From Kiritimatiellia bacterium (GTDB lineage: Bacteria; Verrucomicrobiota; Kiritimatiellia; JAAZAB01): 34,171 bases of DNA. The notes below the pieces were generated by a model, which was not told where the DNA came from, did not search any database, and was given only the letters and a program-made list of their open reading frames with translations. Both the position numbers and the translations under genes were made by a program. Shown one piece after another: positions 7,369 through 14,377 of the stretch. Every line of letters starts with the position of its first letter. Positions within the stretch are counted from its first letter, which is position 1. The stretch lies in the NCBI GenBank assembly GCA_028718125.1, contig JAQUMN010000042.1, positions 1-34,171 of the forward strand, read 5' to 3'.

Positions 7369-8234
7369 ACTTTCTCCCACACCGCCCGGATGTCCTCACC
7401 CGCATGGGCCCCAGAAATTTCCACCACGGCCTTGCCCTTGATTTGCGCATCCGTGACGGCGCGGTCATATTGAACCCGCCCCGCCAGGCATAGGCGTTTT
7501 CCCCGGGCTTCCCTCTCGATCCGCTCCGCCATGTCCGGATTCAAGTCCCATTTGTTCACACACACGGCGGCAGGAATGTGGAAATGCTCCGTCAACTCGA
7601 TGACTCTCCGCATATCGTGCGCGCCGGAAAGAGTGGGCTCCGTGACGATCAAGACCATTGAAGCTCCCGCAAGAGAGGCGATAACCGGACATCCCACGCC
7701 CGGCGGACCGTCAATCAGGATAAGGTCCCTTTGCCTCTCCGCCGCAATCTGACGAGCCGCTTCCCGAACTTTGCTCACCAACTTGCCGGAGTTTTCGCCG
7801 CCCGGATTCAGCCGCGCGTGAACCATGGGCCCGCATCGCGTTTCGGACACGTACCACTCGCCGGCAAGACGTTCCGGATAATCGATCGCCTTGACAGGGC
7901 AAAGCGCTACGCAGACTCCGCATCCTTCACAGGCGGTCGGATCGATGGTGAACCGGGCTTCGCCGGCGCCGCCATCGGTCTTGCGCACCGCCTCGAACCG
8001 GCAGCGCGCTAGGCAAGCCCCGCAACGGATGCAGTCCTCCTGCCGAATTGTAGCTTCGTGTCCGTACCGGAACTCTTCGCGTTGACGAATGGTCGGGCTC
8101 AGCACCAGATGCAAATCCGCTGCGTCCACATCGCAATCGGCCAGCACCGCATTCTTGGCCAGCGCCGCAAAAGAGGCCACTATACTTGTCTTACCCGTTC
8201 CGCCCTTGCCACTGATGATGACGATCTCATTCAT
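7359..8234 (-). CDS. MinD-superfamily ATPase with inserted 2x[4Fe-4S] ferredoxin domain (A)
   Basis: A 291-aa COG1149-type protein. The start MNEIVIISGKGGTGKT carries a deviant Walker A (residues 9-16), and CDVDAADLHL follows. An inserted bacterial-type ferredoxin domain spans about 65-125, with CIRCGACLARC and CEGCGVCVALCP. The ATPase resumes with LIDGPPGVGCPVIASL and VTEPTLSG. Pairs of these proteins are hallmark members of the Desulfovibrio ORP complex. The ATG at 8234 overlaps the stop of the preceding gene (ATGA). The paralogue at 8599-9444 is similar throughout. Its role in ATP-driven cluster or electron delivery to a NifX/ORP scaffold is inferred. Confidence 0.88.
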   Translation of the reverse strand: MNEIVIISGKGGTGKTSIVASFAALAKNAVLADCDVDAADLHLVLSPTIRQREEFRYGHEATIRQEDCIRCGACLARCRFEAVRKTDGGAGEARFTIDPTACEGCGVCVALCPVKAIDYPERLAGEWYVSETRCGPMVHARLNPGGENSGKLVSKVREAARQIAAERQRDLILIDGPPGVGCPVIASLAGASMVLIVTEPTLSGAHDMRRVIELTEHFHIPAAVCVNKWDLNPDMAERIEREARGKRLCLAGRVQYDRAVTDAQIKGKAVVEISGAHAGEDIRAVWEKVCE

Positions 8235-8608
8235 GGCCGCTTGTCCTTCATACCGGTTGAATGGACATGGTCTGCACCGCCATGCTTGACTAACAGGTTC
8301 GCGGCAAGTCGCACGCATCCAACGCAAGAAATGCGGGCGGCGTGACGGATCTCCAGACACCTGTCCGATCCTGCAGCCGCTATAAATTCATCGCGCAACC
8401 GTTGGCGAACTGGCAGATGATCGGTCAATTGGAGCGCGGCATGCAGCGCGCCACATAAGCCCTTTTCCGCTTGACCGCCACCATGCCGCCTGGCCGCAAT
8501 AATGTCGTCTTCACGTATATTTTTGTGTTGTTGAAATGCGCGCAGAACACTTTGCGCACAGTTCAAACGTTCTTTTTTGTACGCTACCAGGGCGCGTTCT
8601 ACCGGCAT
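8231..8608 (-). CDS. C_GCAxxG_C_C family cysteine protein
   Basis: A 125-aa protein with the spaced cysteine pattern of this family: LNCAQSVLRAF near the N-terminus, a GGGQAEKGLCGALHAAL centre that replaces the GCAxxG consensus, and a late C...CVGC set. Family members are redox or metal proteins of unknown function in anaerobes. I start at ATG 8608 (strong AGAGGGAGAAGT leader); a longer GTG start at 8656 is possible. It overlaps both neighbouring ATPase genes (10 bases upstream, ATGA downstream), so it is made together with them and is probably a partner. Confidence 0.75.
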   Translation of the reverse strand: MPVERALVAYKKERLNCAQSVLRAFQQHKNIREDDIIAARRHGGGQAEKGLCGALHAALQLTDHLPVRQRLRDEFIAAAGSDRCLEIRHAARISCVGCVRLAANLLVKHGGADHVHSTGMKDKRP

Positions 8609-9444
8609 ACTTCTCCCTCTATATGGTTCAATAAATTCGAGAACATCGTCCGCCACTCCGGAAGGATGTGCAGTGCCAACTGCCCCCGCGAATAAGCTTC
8701 TGCCACTCGGCGGTCGTCGGGAAGCTCCAGCAGAACCGGAACCCTCTCCACCACGCAGAACTCGCGCACTCGCCAGTCTCCGCTGTCCGCCCGGTTGACC
8801 ACCACGCCGTGCCGCAGACCAAGCTGCCGGATCATCTCCACGGCCAACTTTAAGTCGTTGAGCCCAAATGGAGTCGGTTCCGTGACCAGCAAAACGTAGT
8901 CTGTGTCCCGCACCGTTGCCACGACCGGACAGGATGTGCCGGGCGGGGCGTCCAGGAGCGACACCCCATTGTCGAACGCTTTCTTTTTCACCGCGCGGAT
9001 TAGCGGTGGCGACATGCCTTCGCCCACGTTCAAACGGCCCTGGGCAAAGCCGACATGGCCCGCCCGGCCGGTCTCGATAACGCCTATGGTTCGTGCCAGC
9101 TCTTTAATCGCCCCGGTCGGGCAGACCAACGCGCATCCGCCACAGCCGTGACAAAGTTCGGCAAAGACCAGCGGCTTTTTCAGCACCGTGATGGCGTGGT
9201 ACTGGCAAATCTCCGCGCACTTCCGGCAACCCGTGCATTTGGCCTCATCCACGACTGGCACCGGGATGCCGACGTTTTCGGCACGGTCAATCTCCGGCTT
9301 CAGGAAGATATGACCGTTAGGCTCTTCCACATCACAATCGAGGTATTGGACGGTCTTGCCGTTCTCCGCCAGCATGACGGCAAGGTTTACGGCTATCGTC
9401 GTTTTGCCGGTCCCCCCTTTTCCGCTGGCAACGGCAATTTTCAT
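8599..9444 (-). CDS. MinD-superfamily ATPase with inserted 2x[4Fe-4S] ferredoxin domain (B)
   Basis: A 281-aa paralogue of the ATPase at 7359-8234. MKIAVASGKGGTGKT gives the deviant Walker A (residues 8-15), and LDCDVEEPNGHIFL follows. The inserted ferredoxin domain has CTGCRKCAEIC and CHGCGGCALVCP. Then come LLDAPPGTSCPVVATV and VTEPTPFGLNDL. The start ATG 9444 is the canonical position and overlaps the NifU-like gene stop (ATGA). Tandem A/B copies like this are typical and probably form a heterodimer. In Desulfovibrio ORP such ATPases bind the NifX-type orange protein; the same partnership is inferred here. Confidence 0.88.
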   Translation of the reverse strand: MKIAVASGKGGTGKTTIAVNLAVMLAENGKTVQYLDCDVEEPNGHIFLKPEIDRAENVGIPVPVVDEAKCTGCRKCAEICQYHAITVLKKPLVFAELCHGCGGCALVCPTGAIKELARTIGVIETGRAGHVGFAQGRLNVGEGMSPPLIRAVKKKAFDNGVSLLDAPPGTSCPVVATVRDTDYVLLVTEPTPFGLNDLKLAVEMIRQLGLRHGVVVNRADSGDWRVREFCVVERVPVLLELPDDRRVAEAYSRGQLALHILPEWRTMFSNLLNHIEGEVCR

Positions 9445-9785
9445 GGCTTCAACAAGTAGTCCGCTATTGCCCGGTAAAAAGTCGTTACAGCGAGAATGGC
9501 GCAATGTCGGCCTGCCTCGGGGTTGCACTCGCCGGATCGGATGATCTCTCCGGCGCTGATCGAAAGCGCATCGGTGATGCTTCGGCCTTTCGCCCGGCGG
9601 GCAACGGCGTGCCCGCATGAGCGGGTGTTGCCACATCCCTCTGTGTAGTACCGAATGTCATCAATCCGGTCGTCGCGGATAACAAGGTGAAACTCCATCT
9701 CGTCTCCGCATAACCCTTTTACAGCAGCAGACGCAGTGGGATCGTTCATCCGCCCGAAGAATGCGTCCGCTTGAATGTCGTTCAT
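9441..9785 (-). CDS. NifU-like iron-sulfur cluster scaffold
   Basis: A 114-aa NifU/IscU N-terminal-type scaffold. The three expected cysteine positions are seen: GLCGDEMEF (about C26), the EGCGNTRSCG stretch in the middle and GRHCAILAV near the C-terminus. IscU proteins assemble 2Fe-2S or 4Fe-4S clusters on three Cys; the extra Cys in GCGNTRSC is unusual. The start ATG 9785 follows GGAGG at a good distance, 3 bases after the 58-aa cysteine protein. It sits between that protein and ATPase B, suggesting a dedicated cluster assembly line for this operon. Confidence 0.82.
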   Translation of the reverse strand: MNDIQADAFFGRMNDPTASAAVKGLCGDEMEFHLVIRDDRIDDIRYYTEGCGNTRSCGHAVARRAKGRSITDALSISAGEIIRSGECNPEAGRHCAILAVTTFYRAIADYLLKP

Positions 9786-9788
9786 CCG

Positions 9789-9965
9789 TCATACCTCCAC
9801 TCGCTTCACCCTTGCATAGGCTTTACAGGCGGGACAGAATTTTCCGATTCCCCTGACCGCTTTCGCGAACCGACTGTTCGGCCACTCTCGCGCGCAAATG
9901 CAGAGTGGACACACTCGGCAGATTGATACCAGTACGTTCGTTATGACGGTATTTGCGATCTTCAT
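9789..9965 (-). CDS. 58-aa six-cysteine protein, function unknown
   Basis: A small gene shorter than usual gene-caller limits. The product starts MKIANTVITNV and has C16, C19, C22 and C24 (CRVCPLCIC), then GIGKFCPAC with C44 and C47. The spacing looks like a zinc ribbon or Fe-S site. It begins nine bases after the ferredoxin stop and ends 3 bases before the NifU-like start, in the same tightly packed run, so it is very likely translated. The ribosome-binding site is weak, consistent with coupling to ferredoxin translation. I do not recognise a named family. A metal-binding accessory role is inferred from context only. Confidence 0.7.
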   Translation of the reverse strand: MKIANTVITNVLVSICRVCPLCICAREWPNSRFAKAVRGIGKFCPACKAYARVKRVEV

Positions 9966-9974
9966 TTTATGTAC

Positions 9975-10148
9975 TTACGGCATGCTGATGGCTTCGTTTG
10001 GACATTCTTCCACACATTGTCCGCAGTCGGCGCATTTATCTTTGTCCACCTTTGCCTTGTCGTCTTCCATGCTGATGGCCTCAACCGGACAAGCCTCCAC
10101 GCACAGCCCGCATCCGGTGCACTTCTCCTGATTAATTTGTACTGCCAT
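9975..10148 (-). CDS. 2x[4Fe-4S] ferredoxin
   Basis: A 57-aa clostridial-type ferredoxin. Two clusters are encoded by CTGCGLCVEACP and CADCGQCVEECP, each C-x2-C-x2-C-x3-C-P, separated by the usual 20-odd residues. The protein starts MAVQINQEK and ends EAISMP. An AGGA leader lies about ten bases upstream of ATG 10148. It is a soluble low-potential electron carrier and is the natural electron source for the neighbouring radical SAM protein and ferredoxin-domain ATPases. Confidence 0.9.
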   Translation of the reverse strand: MAVQINQEKCTGCGLCVEACPVEAISMEDDKAKVDKDKCADCGQCVEECPNEAISMP

Positions 10149-10210
10149 AATCTGTTTTTCCTTTCACGTGTTCACTGTGGATTACGCCGATGGGTTGGCA
10201 AACTAAGGTG

Positions 10211-11137
10211 TTATCCGACATAGTAAGTTTCATGGTCTTTCTTCTGAATCTGGACAGTGCCAGTCCGCGTAAGCATCCCAAGATACTTGGCGACCTCGTT
10301 CAAATGCATGCCAAACACATCGGCAATCTGATGGGCCGTACAAGGCCGGCGTTGCACCATGGCTCGGATCGTGATCTCATTGGCGGCAATGTCCACAGAC
10401 TTGTTGGCGGAAAATTCCACGATCATTTTGGCGCGCGGGCGGAACAAACCAGCCACGGCTTCCATTTGCTTGCGTGGAACCGGCACGGCGAATTTTTCCG
10501 CCGGCGGTCGCACGGCCGTGTTCAGATGAATTTCATCCGCCCTGATGGTTTTCGCAAGTTTGGCGATCTTCTCCACATCGCACCGGACGGAATTCATGCC
10601 CCACAGCAGGAACACCTCGATCCAGAGCTTGCCTTGGAACTCATCCCGAAAAGCGCGATATCCATCCACGATTTGACTAAACTTCAAATCGGGATGCGGC
10701 CGATTGACATGTTTAAACGCAAACTGATCCCAGGCGCTAAGCGAAAGCTTGACGATATTAGCCTGGCAGGCTGATTTCCGAACCGCCGGTTGCCAAAAGA
10801 GAGTGCCATTGGACAAAAGCACGGACGGAAACGGTGTCCTCTCCCGAATGAATCTCAGGACTTCGCCGAAACGCGAATGGAGCGTGGGCTCGCCCGATCC
10901 GGAAAGCGTGATATAGTCCGTCTTCCCGCCGCCTTTGACCCACCGGCTAAGTTCTGATTTCACGTCTTTGACCGGCACATATTCCTTGCGTGCGAATGTT
11001 TTGTGTGTTGTGCACCCCAACTGACAGAACACGCAATCGAGCGTACAGGTCTTGAATGGCGTGAGGTCCACGCCCAATGAACGCCCCAGCCGCCGCGAAG
11101 GCACCGGGCCGAAAAGATATTTGTATATTTGCGGCAT
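10211..11137 (-). CDS. Radical SAM protein with C-terminal winged helix
   Basis: A 308-aa radical SAM enzyme of the COG0731-like branch. It begins IYKYLFGPVPSRRLGRSLGVD, a conserved opening that fixes the start at ATG 11137. The cluster-binding motif is CTLDCVFC (Cx3Cx2C), followed by another cysteine in QLGC. A SAM-binding GSGEPTLH (GGEP-type) follows. The last 60 residues (TIRAMVQRRPCTAHQIADVFG onward) look like a winged helix that could bind nucleic acid or protein. Members of this branch are common in ORP/NifX clusters. The reaction is unknown. The start is two bases after the upstream stop. Confidence 0.83.
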   Translation of the reverse strand: MPQIYKYLFGPVPSRRLGRSLGVDLTPFKTCTLDCVFCQLGCTTHKTFARKEYVPVKDVKSELSRWVKGGGKTDYITLSGSGEPTLHSRFGEVLRFIRERTPFPSVLLSNGTLFWQPAVRKSACQANIVKLSLSAWDQFAFKHVNRPHPDLKFSQIVDGYRAFRDEFQGKLWIEVFLLWGMNSVRCDVEKIAKLAKTIRADEIHLNTAVRPPAEKFAVPVPRKQMEAVAGLFRPRAKMIVEFSANKSVDIAANEITIRAMVQRRPCTAHQIADVFGMHLNEVAKYLGMLTRTGTVQIQKKDHETYYVG

Positions 11138-11139
11138 TA

Positions 11140-11358
11140 CTACTGTTCCCGCGTCATGGCCGCGCCGCAACCGGGGCATTTCAACTGGGTGCAGGGCACG
11201 CCCTGCTGATGTGGCACTCTCTTGCCGCAGTTGGGGCACACGCAGTTTCCACCCGCGCCCAGCCCGAAACCGCCCATACGGCCCCTTCCGCCACCACCCA
11301 TTCCACGACCGGCTCCCGGCCCCGCTCCCATTGGTCCAGTTCCATCTCCTTTAGGCAT
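11140..11358 (-). CDS. Glycine-rich DUF5320-type protein with C-terminal zinc ribbon
   Basis: A 72-aa protein with the family opening MPKGDGTGPMG, a long Gly/Arg-rich low-complexity stretch and a C-terminal pair of CxxC motifs (CPNCGKR and CPGCGAAM). GGAG lies about nine bases before ATG 11358. It is one of three such proteins in the operon, and the only one with a zinc ribbon. Its stop is 2 bases before the radical SAM start. These proteins accompany NifX/Mrp genes in anaerobes, but their biochemical role is not known to me. Confidence 0.72.
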   Translation of the reverse strand: MPKGDGTGPMGAGPGAGRGMGGGGRGRMGGFGLGAGGNCVCPNCGKRVPHQQGVPCTQLKCPGCGAAMTREQ

Positions 11359-11399
11359 AACTCAACTCCATTCTCTTGCGTTGCATTGATTTATGCGTT

Positions 11400-11777
11400 T
11401 CACAGCAATTTTTGGGCACCGCTATACACTTCTTCCACGGTCAGCGCAACGGCCGCGTGTCCCGGGTGTTTGGGCGGATTCCACTTCTTCATGTCTTCGT
11501 AAACGGCTCCCGACCGGTGATAGGCAAGCTTGCCTTTAACCTGGAAAGCCTTGTTGTCTTTGGTTATGAAAAGGATAGTTCCCCGGCTGCCCTGTAGGAT
11601 GTTGCGCCTAGTTTTGTCAAAAAAATTATCGGCCACAACCAGCGTGTCCTGGCCGAACTTGCCGACGCACGTGGCGTAGATGGCATTCGGCCGGCCATTC
11701 TGGTCAACGGTGGCCAGGATAATGGGGCCATTACGCTGGTCCCAGGCTTTACTGACGTCTGACGGTAAATCCGGCAT
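11400..11777 (-). CDS. Pyridoxamine-phosphate-oxidase-like FMN-binding protein
   Basis: A 125-aa split-barrel flavin-binding protein. The stretches GPIILATVDQNGRPNAIY, VADNFFDKTRRNI and GTILFITKDNKAFQVKGKL follow the PNPOx-like fold in order. Such small members bind FMN or F420 and are usually stress-linked reductases or oxidases; no specific reaction can be named. The start ATG 11777 follows GGAA at a good distance. It follows peroxiredoxin and a hairpin, so it may be partly uncoupled from upstream transcription. Confidence 0.72.
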   Translation of the reverse strand: MPDLPSDVSKAWDQRNGPIILATVDQNGRPNAIYATCVGKFGQDTLVVADNFFDKTRRNILQGSRGTILFITKDNKAFQVKGKLAYHRSGAVYEDMKKWNPPKHPGHAAVALTVEEVYSGAQKLL

Positions 11778-11818
11778 AGCGATTTCCTTCCGTTATTATT
11801 CGATTGAATAACAGTCAG

Positions 11819-11844
11819 GCCCGGCATCCGCGCGGATGCCGGGC
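11819..11844. terminator. 26-bp perfect palindrome, possible terminator
   Basis: The stem GCCCGGCATCC pairs with GGATGCCGGGC around GCGC, so the whole 26 bp is self-complementary. On the plus strand a short T run follows (11851-11857). On the minus strand, the direction of the genes, no U tract follows. It may be a bidirectional or processing hairpin between the peroxiredoxin and PNPOx-like genes. Confidence 0.4.
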
Positions 11845-11866
11845 TGGCTGTATTTTTGGGGCGCAG

Positions 11867-11960
11867 TTATTCCGCCGTCTTTTCCGTTTCCAGTTCCTGG
11901 AGCCGCTTCCGGATATCGCCCGGCGTGGATTCACATTACCCCGTCAAACCGACGCGACAT
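11867..11960 (-). pseudogene. Small coiled-coil gene with a one-base frameshift
   Basis: A good GGAG leader precedes ATG 11960, which reads MSRRFDGVM and then stops (TGA). In the +1 frame the sequence continues CESTPGDIRKRLQELETEK and stops at 11867. The second part resembles the charged coiled-coil tail of the glycine-rich protein at 12849-13259 (DDLRKRIEEIETVK). Total length is 94 bases, one more than a whole number of codons. This is either a broken small gene, a sequencing error, or a programmed frameshift. Readthrough of the TGA in the first frame gives an unconvincing tail. Confidence 0.4.
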
Positions 11961-12042
11961 CGTAATCTCCTCTGATCGTCTTGCAATCCTCTGTTGCAGT
12001 CTGCATGCGCAAGCTGTGATCGGTTAGCAAATAATGCAGATT

Positions 12043-12759
12043 TTACTTTTTAAGGACGGTGCTCAGCACGGTTTCCTTTGGCAATTTCTTCGTGCAGAAG
12101 AACCAGTCGTAACAGGTCATGTCCTTCTTGTTGTCCATTCGTTCCTTGGCCACACCGCAAGACCCGGCCGTCGGGACAATCACATCGTCGCCAGGCCGCC
12201 AGTCCGCGGGAGTCGCCACGGAAAAAGCATCCGCCGTCTGCAGGGCCAGGATCACCCGGTACAGCTCGTCGAAGTTTCGGCCTAGACTTAGCGGATAGTA
12301 AATGATCGTCCGGATGACCCCCTTGGGATCGATGACGAACACCGCCCGAACAGCCTTGGTGGAGCTTTCGCCCGGCTGGATCATGCCGTACCGCTTCGCC
12401 ACCTCCATCGTGATGTCTTCGATCAGGGGGAACTTGACCTCGACGTTCTTCATGCCCTTGTATTCGATTTTCTCTTTGATGGTCCGCAGCCAGGCAATGT
12501 GGCTGTACAGACCGTCGACCGACAACCCGACGAGCTTGCAATTCGCCTTGGCAAACTGATCTTCCATGGAGGCAAAGGTCATGAATTCCGAAGTGCAAAC
12601 AGGCGTGAAATCGGCCGGATGACTGAACAGAATAACCCAGCTTCCCTCGTACTGTTTAGGAAAGTCGATTTCCCCTTGGGTAGTCACGACCTTGAAAGCG
12701 GGCGCCTTCTCCCCAATGCGGGGCAGCATGACGGCCGACGGTTGGATGCTCGGTTCCAT
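12043..12759 (-). CDS. Peroxiredoxin, Prx6/archaeal type
   Basis: A 238-aa thiol peroxidase that reduces peroxides. The peroxidatic cysteine lies in DFTPVCTSEF (about residue 55), followed by FVIDPKGVIRTIIYYPLSLGR, a signature of the Prx6-like group. The long C-terminal arm carries GSCGV and MTCYDWFFC, giving extra cysteines placed like the resolving pair of archaeal homologues. The start ATG 12759 has AGGAG upstream. It fits protection of oxygen-labile clusters made by the neighbouring genes. The downstream gap of 82 bases leads to the frameshifted small gene. Confidence 0.9.
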   Translation of the reverse strand: MEPSIQPSAVMLPRIGEKAPAFKVVTTQGEIDFPKQYEGSWVILFSHPADFTPVCTSEFMTFASMEDQFAKANCKLVGLSVDGLYSHIAWLRTIKEKIEYKGMKNVEVKFPLIEDITMEVAKRYGMIQPGESSTKAVRAVFVIDPKGVIRTIIYYPLSLGRNFDELYRVILALQTADAFSVATPADWRPGDDVIVPTAGSCGVAKERMDNKKDMTCYDWFFCTKKLPKETVLSTVLKK

Positions 12760-12792
12760 ACTTCATTCTCCTCTTTTTGTACGACATTCGTT

Positions 12793-12827
12793 CGCAGTCA
12801 GCGGATATCGCAACCCCGCTGACTGCG
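12793..12827. repeat. 12-bp inverted repeat (stem-loop) upstream of peroxiredoxin
   Basis: CGCAGTCAGCGG (12793-12804) pairs perfectly with CCGCTGACTGCG (12816-12827) across an 11-base loop. It lies in the 89-base gap between the glycine-rich gene and peroxiredoxin. There is no U tract on the minus strand, so an operator or an mRNA-processing or attenuation hairpin is as likely as a terminator. Confidence 0.6.
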
Positions 12828-12848
12828 TTACTGGCTTCAACTTTATTG

Positions 12849-13259
12849 TTACCGTTGTGTTGCCGCGCCCGACTTCTCTACCTTCACTGTTTCGATCTCC
12901 TCTATTCGCTTGCGGAGATCATCCAGCGCGGCTTCAAATTGCCTCGCCTGGCCCTTCAGCATGTCCAGTTCCTGTTCCTTTGTTGGCGCATTGGCGTAGG
13001 GAGTTGCAAACGGCGTTCCGGCCGGCACGCCGGCCCGCTGCCATCCGGTCAGACCCGTGGCGTAGAACATGTTCCGCCACCCGCGGCCTCCACCGCGTCC
13101 GCCGCCCCAGAATCCCCGTCCACGACCGAACCCCATCCCGAACCCGCGTCCGGAAATCGGATTCATGTATCCGGGCATTCCGTATCCCGCGCAGAACCCG
13201 GTCGCGCGGCCTGTCATTGGCCCCATTCCCATCGGGCCCGTTCCATCTCCTCCTGGCAT
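12849..13259 (-). CDS. Glycine-rich DUF5320-type protein with coiled-coil tail
   Basis: A 136-aa protein opening MPGGDGTGPMGMGPMTGR, followed by Gly/Arg/Phe-rich low complexity (about residues 20-65) and a helical charged C-terminus (KEQELDMLKGQARQFEAALDDLRKRIEEIE) likely to form a coiled coil. The architecture matches DUF5320 proteins found beside NifX/Mrp genes. ATG 13259 is preferred because it gives the conserved MPGGDGTGP start and has GGAGG upstream; GTG 13268 is in frame. Function is unknown; the tail suggests oligomerisation. Confidence 0.75.
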   Translation of the reverse strand: MPGGDGTGPMGMGPMTGRATGFCAGYGMPGYMNPISGRGFGMGFGRGRGFWGGGRGGGRGWRNMFYATGLTGWQRAGVPAGTPFATPYANAPTKEQELDMLKGQARQFEAALDDLRKRIEEIETVKVEKSGAATQR

Positions 13260-13286
13260 AACACGCACCTCCCATTTGACTGTTTT

Positions 13287-13511
13287 TTACTTGTTCTTAT
13301 TGATACTGGTATTGACGATGTCCATGATTTTATCGACCAAGTTCGCTCCGACCTCCTGACCGGACCCTTGACTGCGACCGGCGCCCAATCCAAGACCGCG
13401 ACCACCCTGGCCGCGCCCCATCCCGCGACGTTGACCAGCCCCACAAGGGCCCTGTCCGCGTCCCGTCCCCGGCCCCTGTCCGGCCGGTCCTGTTCCATCA
13501 CCTCTTGGCAT
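13287..13511 (-). CDS. Short glycine-rich DUF5320-like protein
   Basis: A 74-aa protein with the same MPRGDGTGPAGQGPGTGRG opening as its neighbours, a long Gly/Arg/Gln-rich body and a short amphipathic C-terminal helix (LVDKIMDIVNTSINKNK). It has one cysteine and no zinc ribbon. A strong GGAGG leader precedes ATG 13511. It is 27 bases upstream of the longer paralogue, so the pair is probably a tandem duplication that diverged in the tail. Function is unknown. Confidence 0.7.
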   Translation of the reverse strand: MPRGDGTGPAGQGPGTGRGQGPCGAGQRRGMGRGQGGRGLGLGAGRSQGSGQEVGANLVDKIMDIVNTSINKNK

Positions 13512-13532
13512 CTTTCATCGCCTCCTTTCCTG

Positions 13533-13895
13533 TTACGCCCAATGCCCTTCAGCATTGGCCGCTGATGCTTCTTTCAACTCGCCCGCCTTGAACTTGCGCA
13601 CGGCATCAGCCACGCTTGTCTGCCCACACAAATACACCTTGATCCCCGCCACACTCAGTGTGCGGAACGCTTTCGGCCCGGCGTTGCCCGTGATAACCGC
13701 TTCGGCGCCCAGCCGCGCAGCGTTTTCCGCCGCCTGAATTCCGGCGCCCTGCGCCGCGTTCAGATTCTGCGAGTTGTCATGCGCTGTTATTTCACTGGTG
13801 GTGGTATCAGCCAGAATAAAAAACTTTGCCCGTCCAAAACGCGGATCCACCGCATCGCTTGTTTGCTTGCCCTGAGCTGTCACCAGAATCTTCAT
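13533..13895 (-). CDS. NifX/NifB-type cofactor-binding protein (ORP-like), copy B
   Basis: A 120-aa single-domain protein of the dinitrogenase Fe-Mo cofactor biosynthesis (NifX/MTH1175) family. It reads MKILVTAQGK, DPRFGRAKFFILAD, NLNAAQGAGIQAAENAARLGAEAVITGNAGPKAFRTL, the standard order of the fold. Size and sequence type fit the Desulfovibrio orange protein (about 12 kDa), which holds a Mo-Cu-S cluster. GGAGG lies before ATG 13895. It follows the paralogue at 13915-14325 by 19 bases. Cluster type is not readable from sequence. Confidence 0.85.
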   Translation of the reverse strand: MKILVTAQGKQTSDAVDPRFGRAKFFILADTTTSEITAHDNSQNLNAAQGAGIQAAENAARLGAEAVITGNAGPKAFRTLSVAGIKVYLCGQTSVADAVRKFKAGELKEASAANAEGHWA

Positions 13896-13914
13896 AATAT
13901 CTTCCTCCTTCACA

Positions 13915-14325
13915 TCACATCGTTCTTCTTCCGCCGAAACACGCACCCATGCCGCGTCCACAGCCTTGTCCTCTGAACCTTCCCCTCCGCCCATAGCAAC
14001 CCGGCATGGCCAAAGCCGGATTTGGCAACGCCCCGGCCAACCAGGCGGAAACAACTTCCGCAACAGACCCGGCCGTGAATGCGATGATCCGGATATTTTT
14101 GGCTGCCAACAGGTCGGCCATTGGCTGAGAGATGGCGCCGCAGATCAACGTGTGTGGCGCTATCGCCGCCAGTCGCTCCGCCTGGGCCTGCGGTTCCGTG
14201 CCAGGCAAGGTTTCTTCATGCCGGGCAACCACCTGGTTGTTTTGGACATCGAGAACAAGAACCTGTCGGGCCGCATCGAACACCGGCGAGATTCTTTCAT
14301 TCCACGTTGTCAAGGCGACTTTCAT
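13915..14325 (-). CDS. NifX/NifB-type cofactor-binding protein with Gly/Cys tail, copy A
   Basis: A 136-aa protein, first gene after the sigma-54 promoter. Residues 1-105 form a NifX-type domain (MKVALTTWNERISPVFDAARQVLVLDV, then PHTLICGAISQPMADLLAAKNI). The tail, CYGRRGRFRGQGCGRGMGAC, is Gly/Arg-rich with three cysteines and resembles the glycine-rich proteins downstream. I start at ATG 14325, the conserved MKVALTTW position with GGAAAAGC before it; upstream in-frame codons run through the promoter and are rejected. It is probably an ORP-like scaffold or carrier. Confidence 0.83.
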   Translation of the reverse strand: MKVALTTWNERISPVFDAARQVLVLDVQNNQVVARHEETLPGTEPQAQAERLAAIAPHTLICGAISQPMADLLAAKNIRIIAFTAGSVAEVVSAWLAGALPNPALAMPGCYGRRGRFRGQGCGRGMGACFGGRRTM

Positions 14326-14361
14326 GCTTTTCCATTCTTCTGTTTTGACGCTATAACCAAT

Positions 14362-14377
14362 AGCACTAAACATGCCA
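14362..14377 (-). promoter_or_regulatory. Sigma-54 (-24/-12) promoter of the ORP-like operon
   Basis: On the minus strand TGGCATGTTTAGTGCT has the invariant GG and GC at the exact sigma-54 spacing (TGGCACG-N4-TTGC consensus); the main deviations are T for C at position 6 and G for the first T of TTGC. Transcription would start near 14351, about 26 bases before the ATG at 14325. It lies right beside the gene for a sigma-54 activator. Confidence 0.65.

Noticed and set aside
11867..11960. Selenocysteine reading of the ATG TGA in the small frameshifted gene
   Set aside because: Reading through TGA gives a random-looking tail, while the +1 frame gives a coherent coiled coil; no SECIS-like hairpin is evident just after the TGA.
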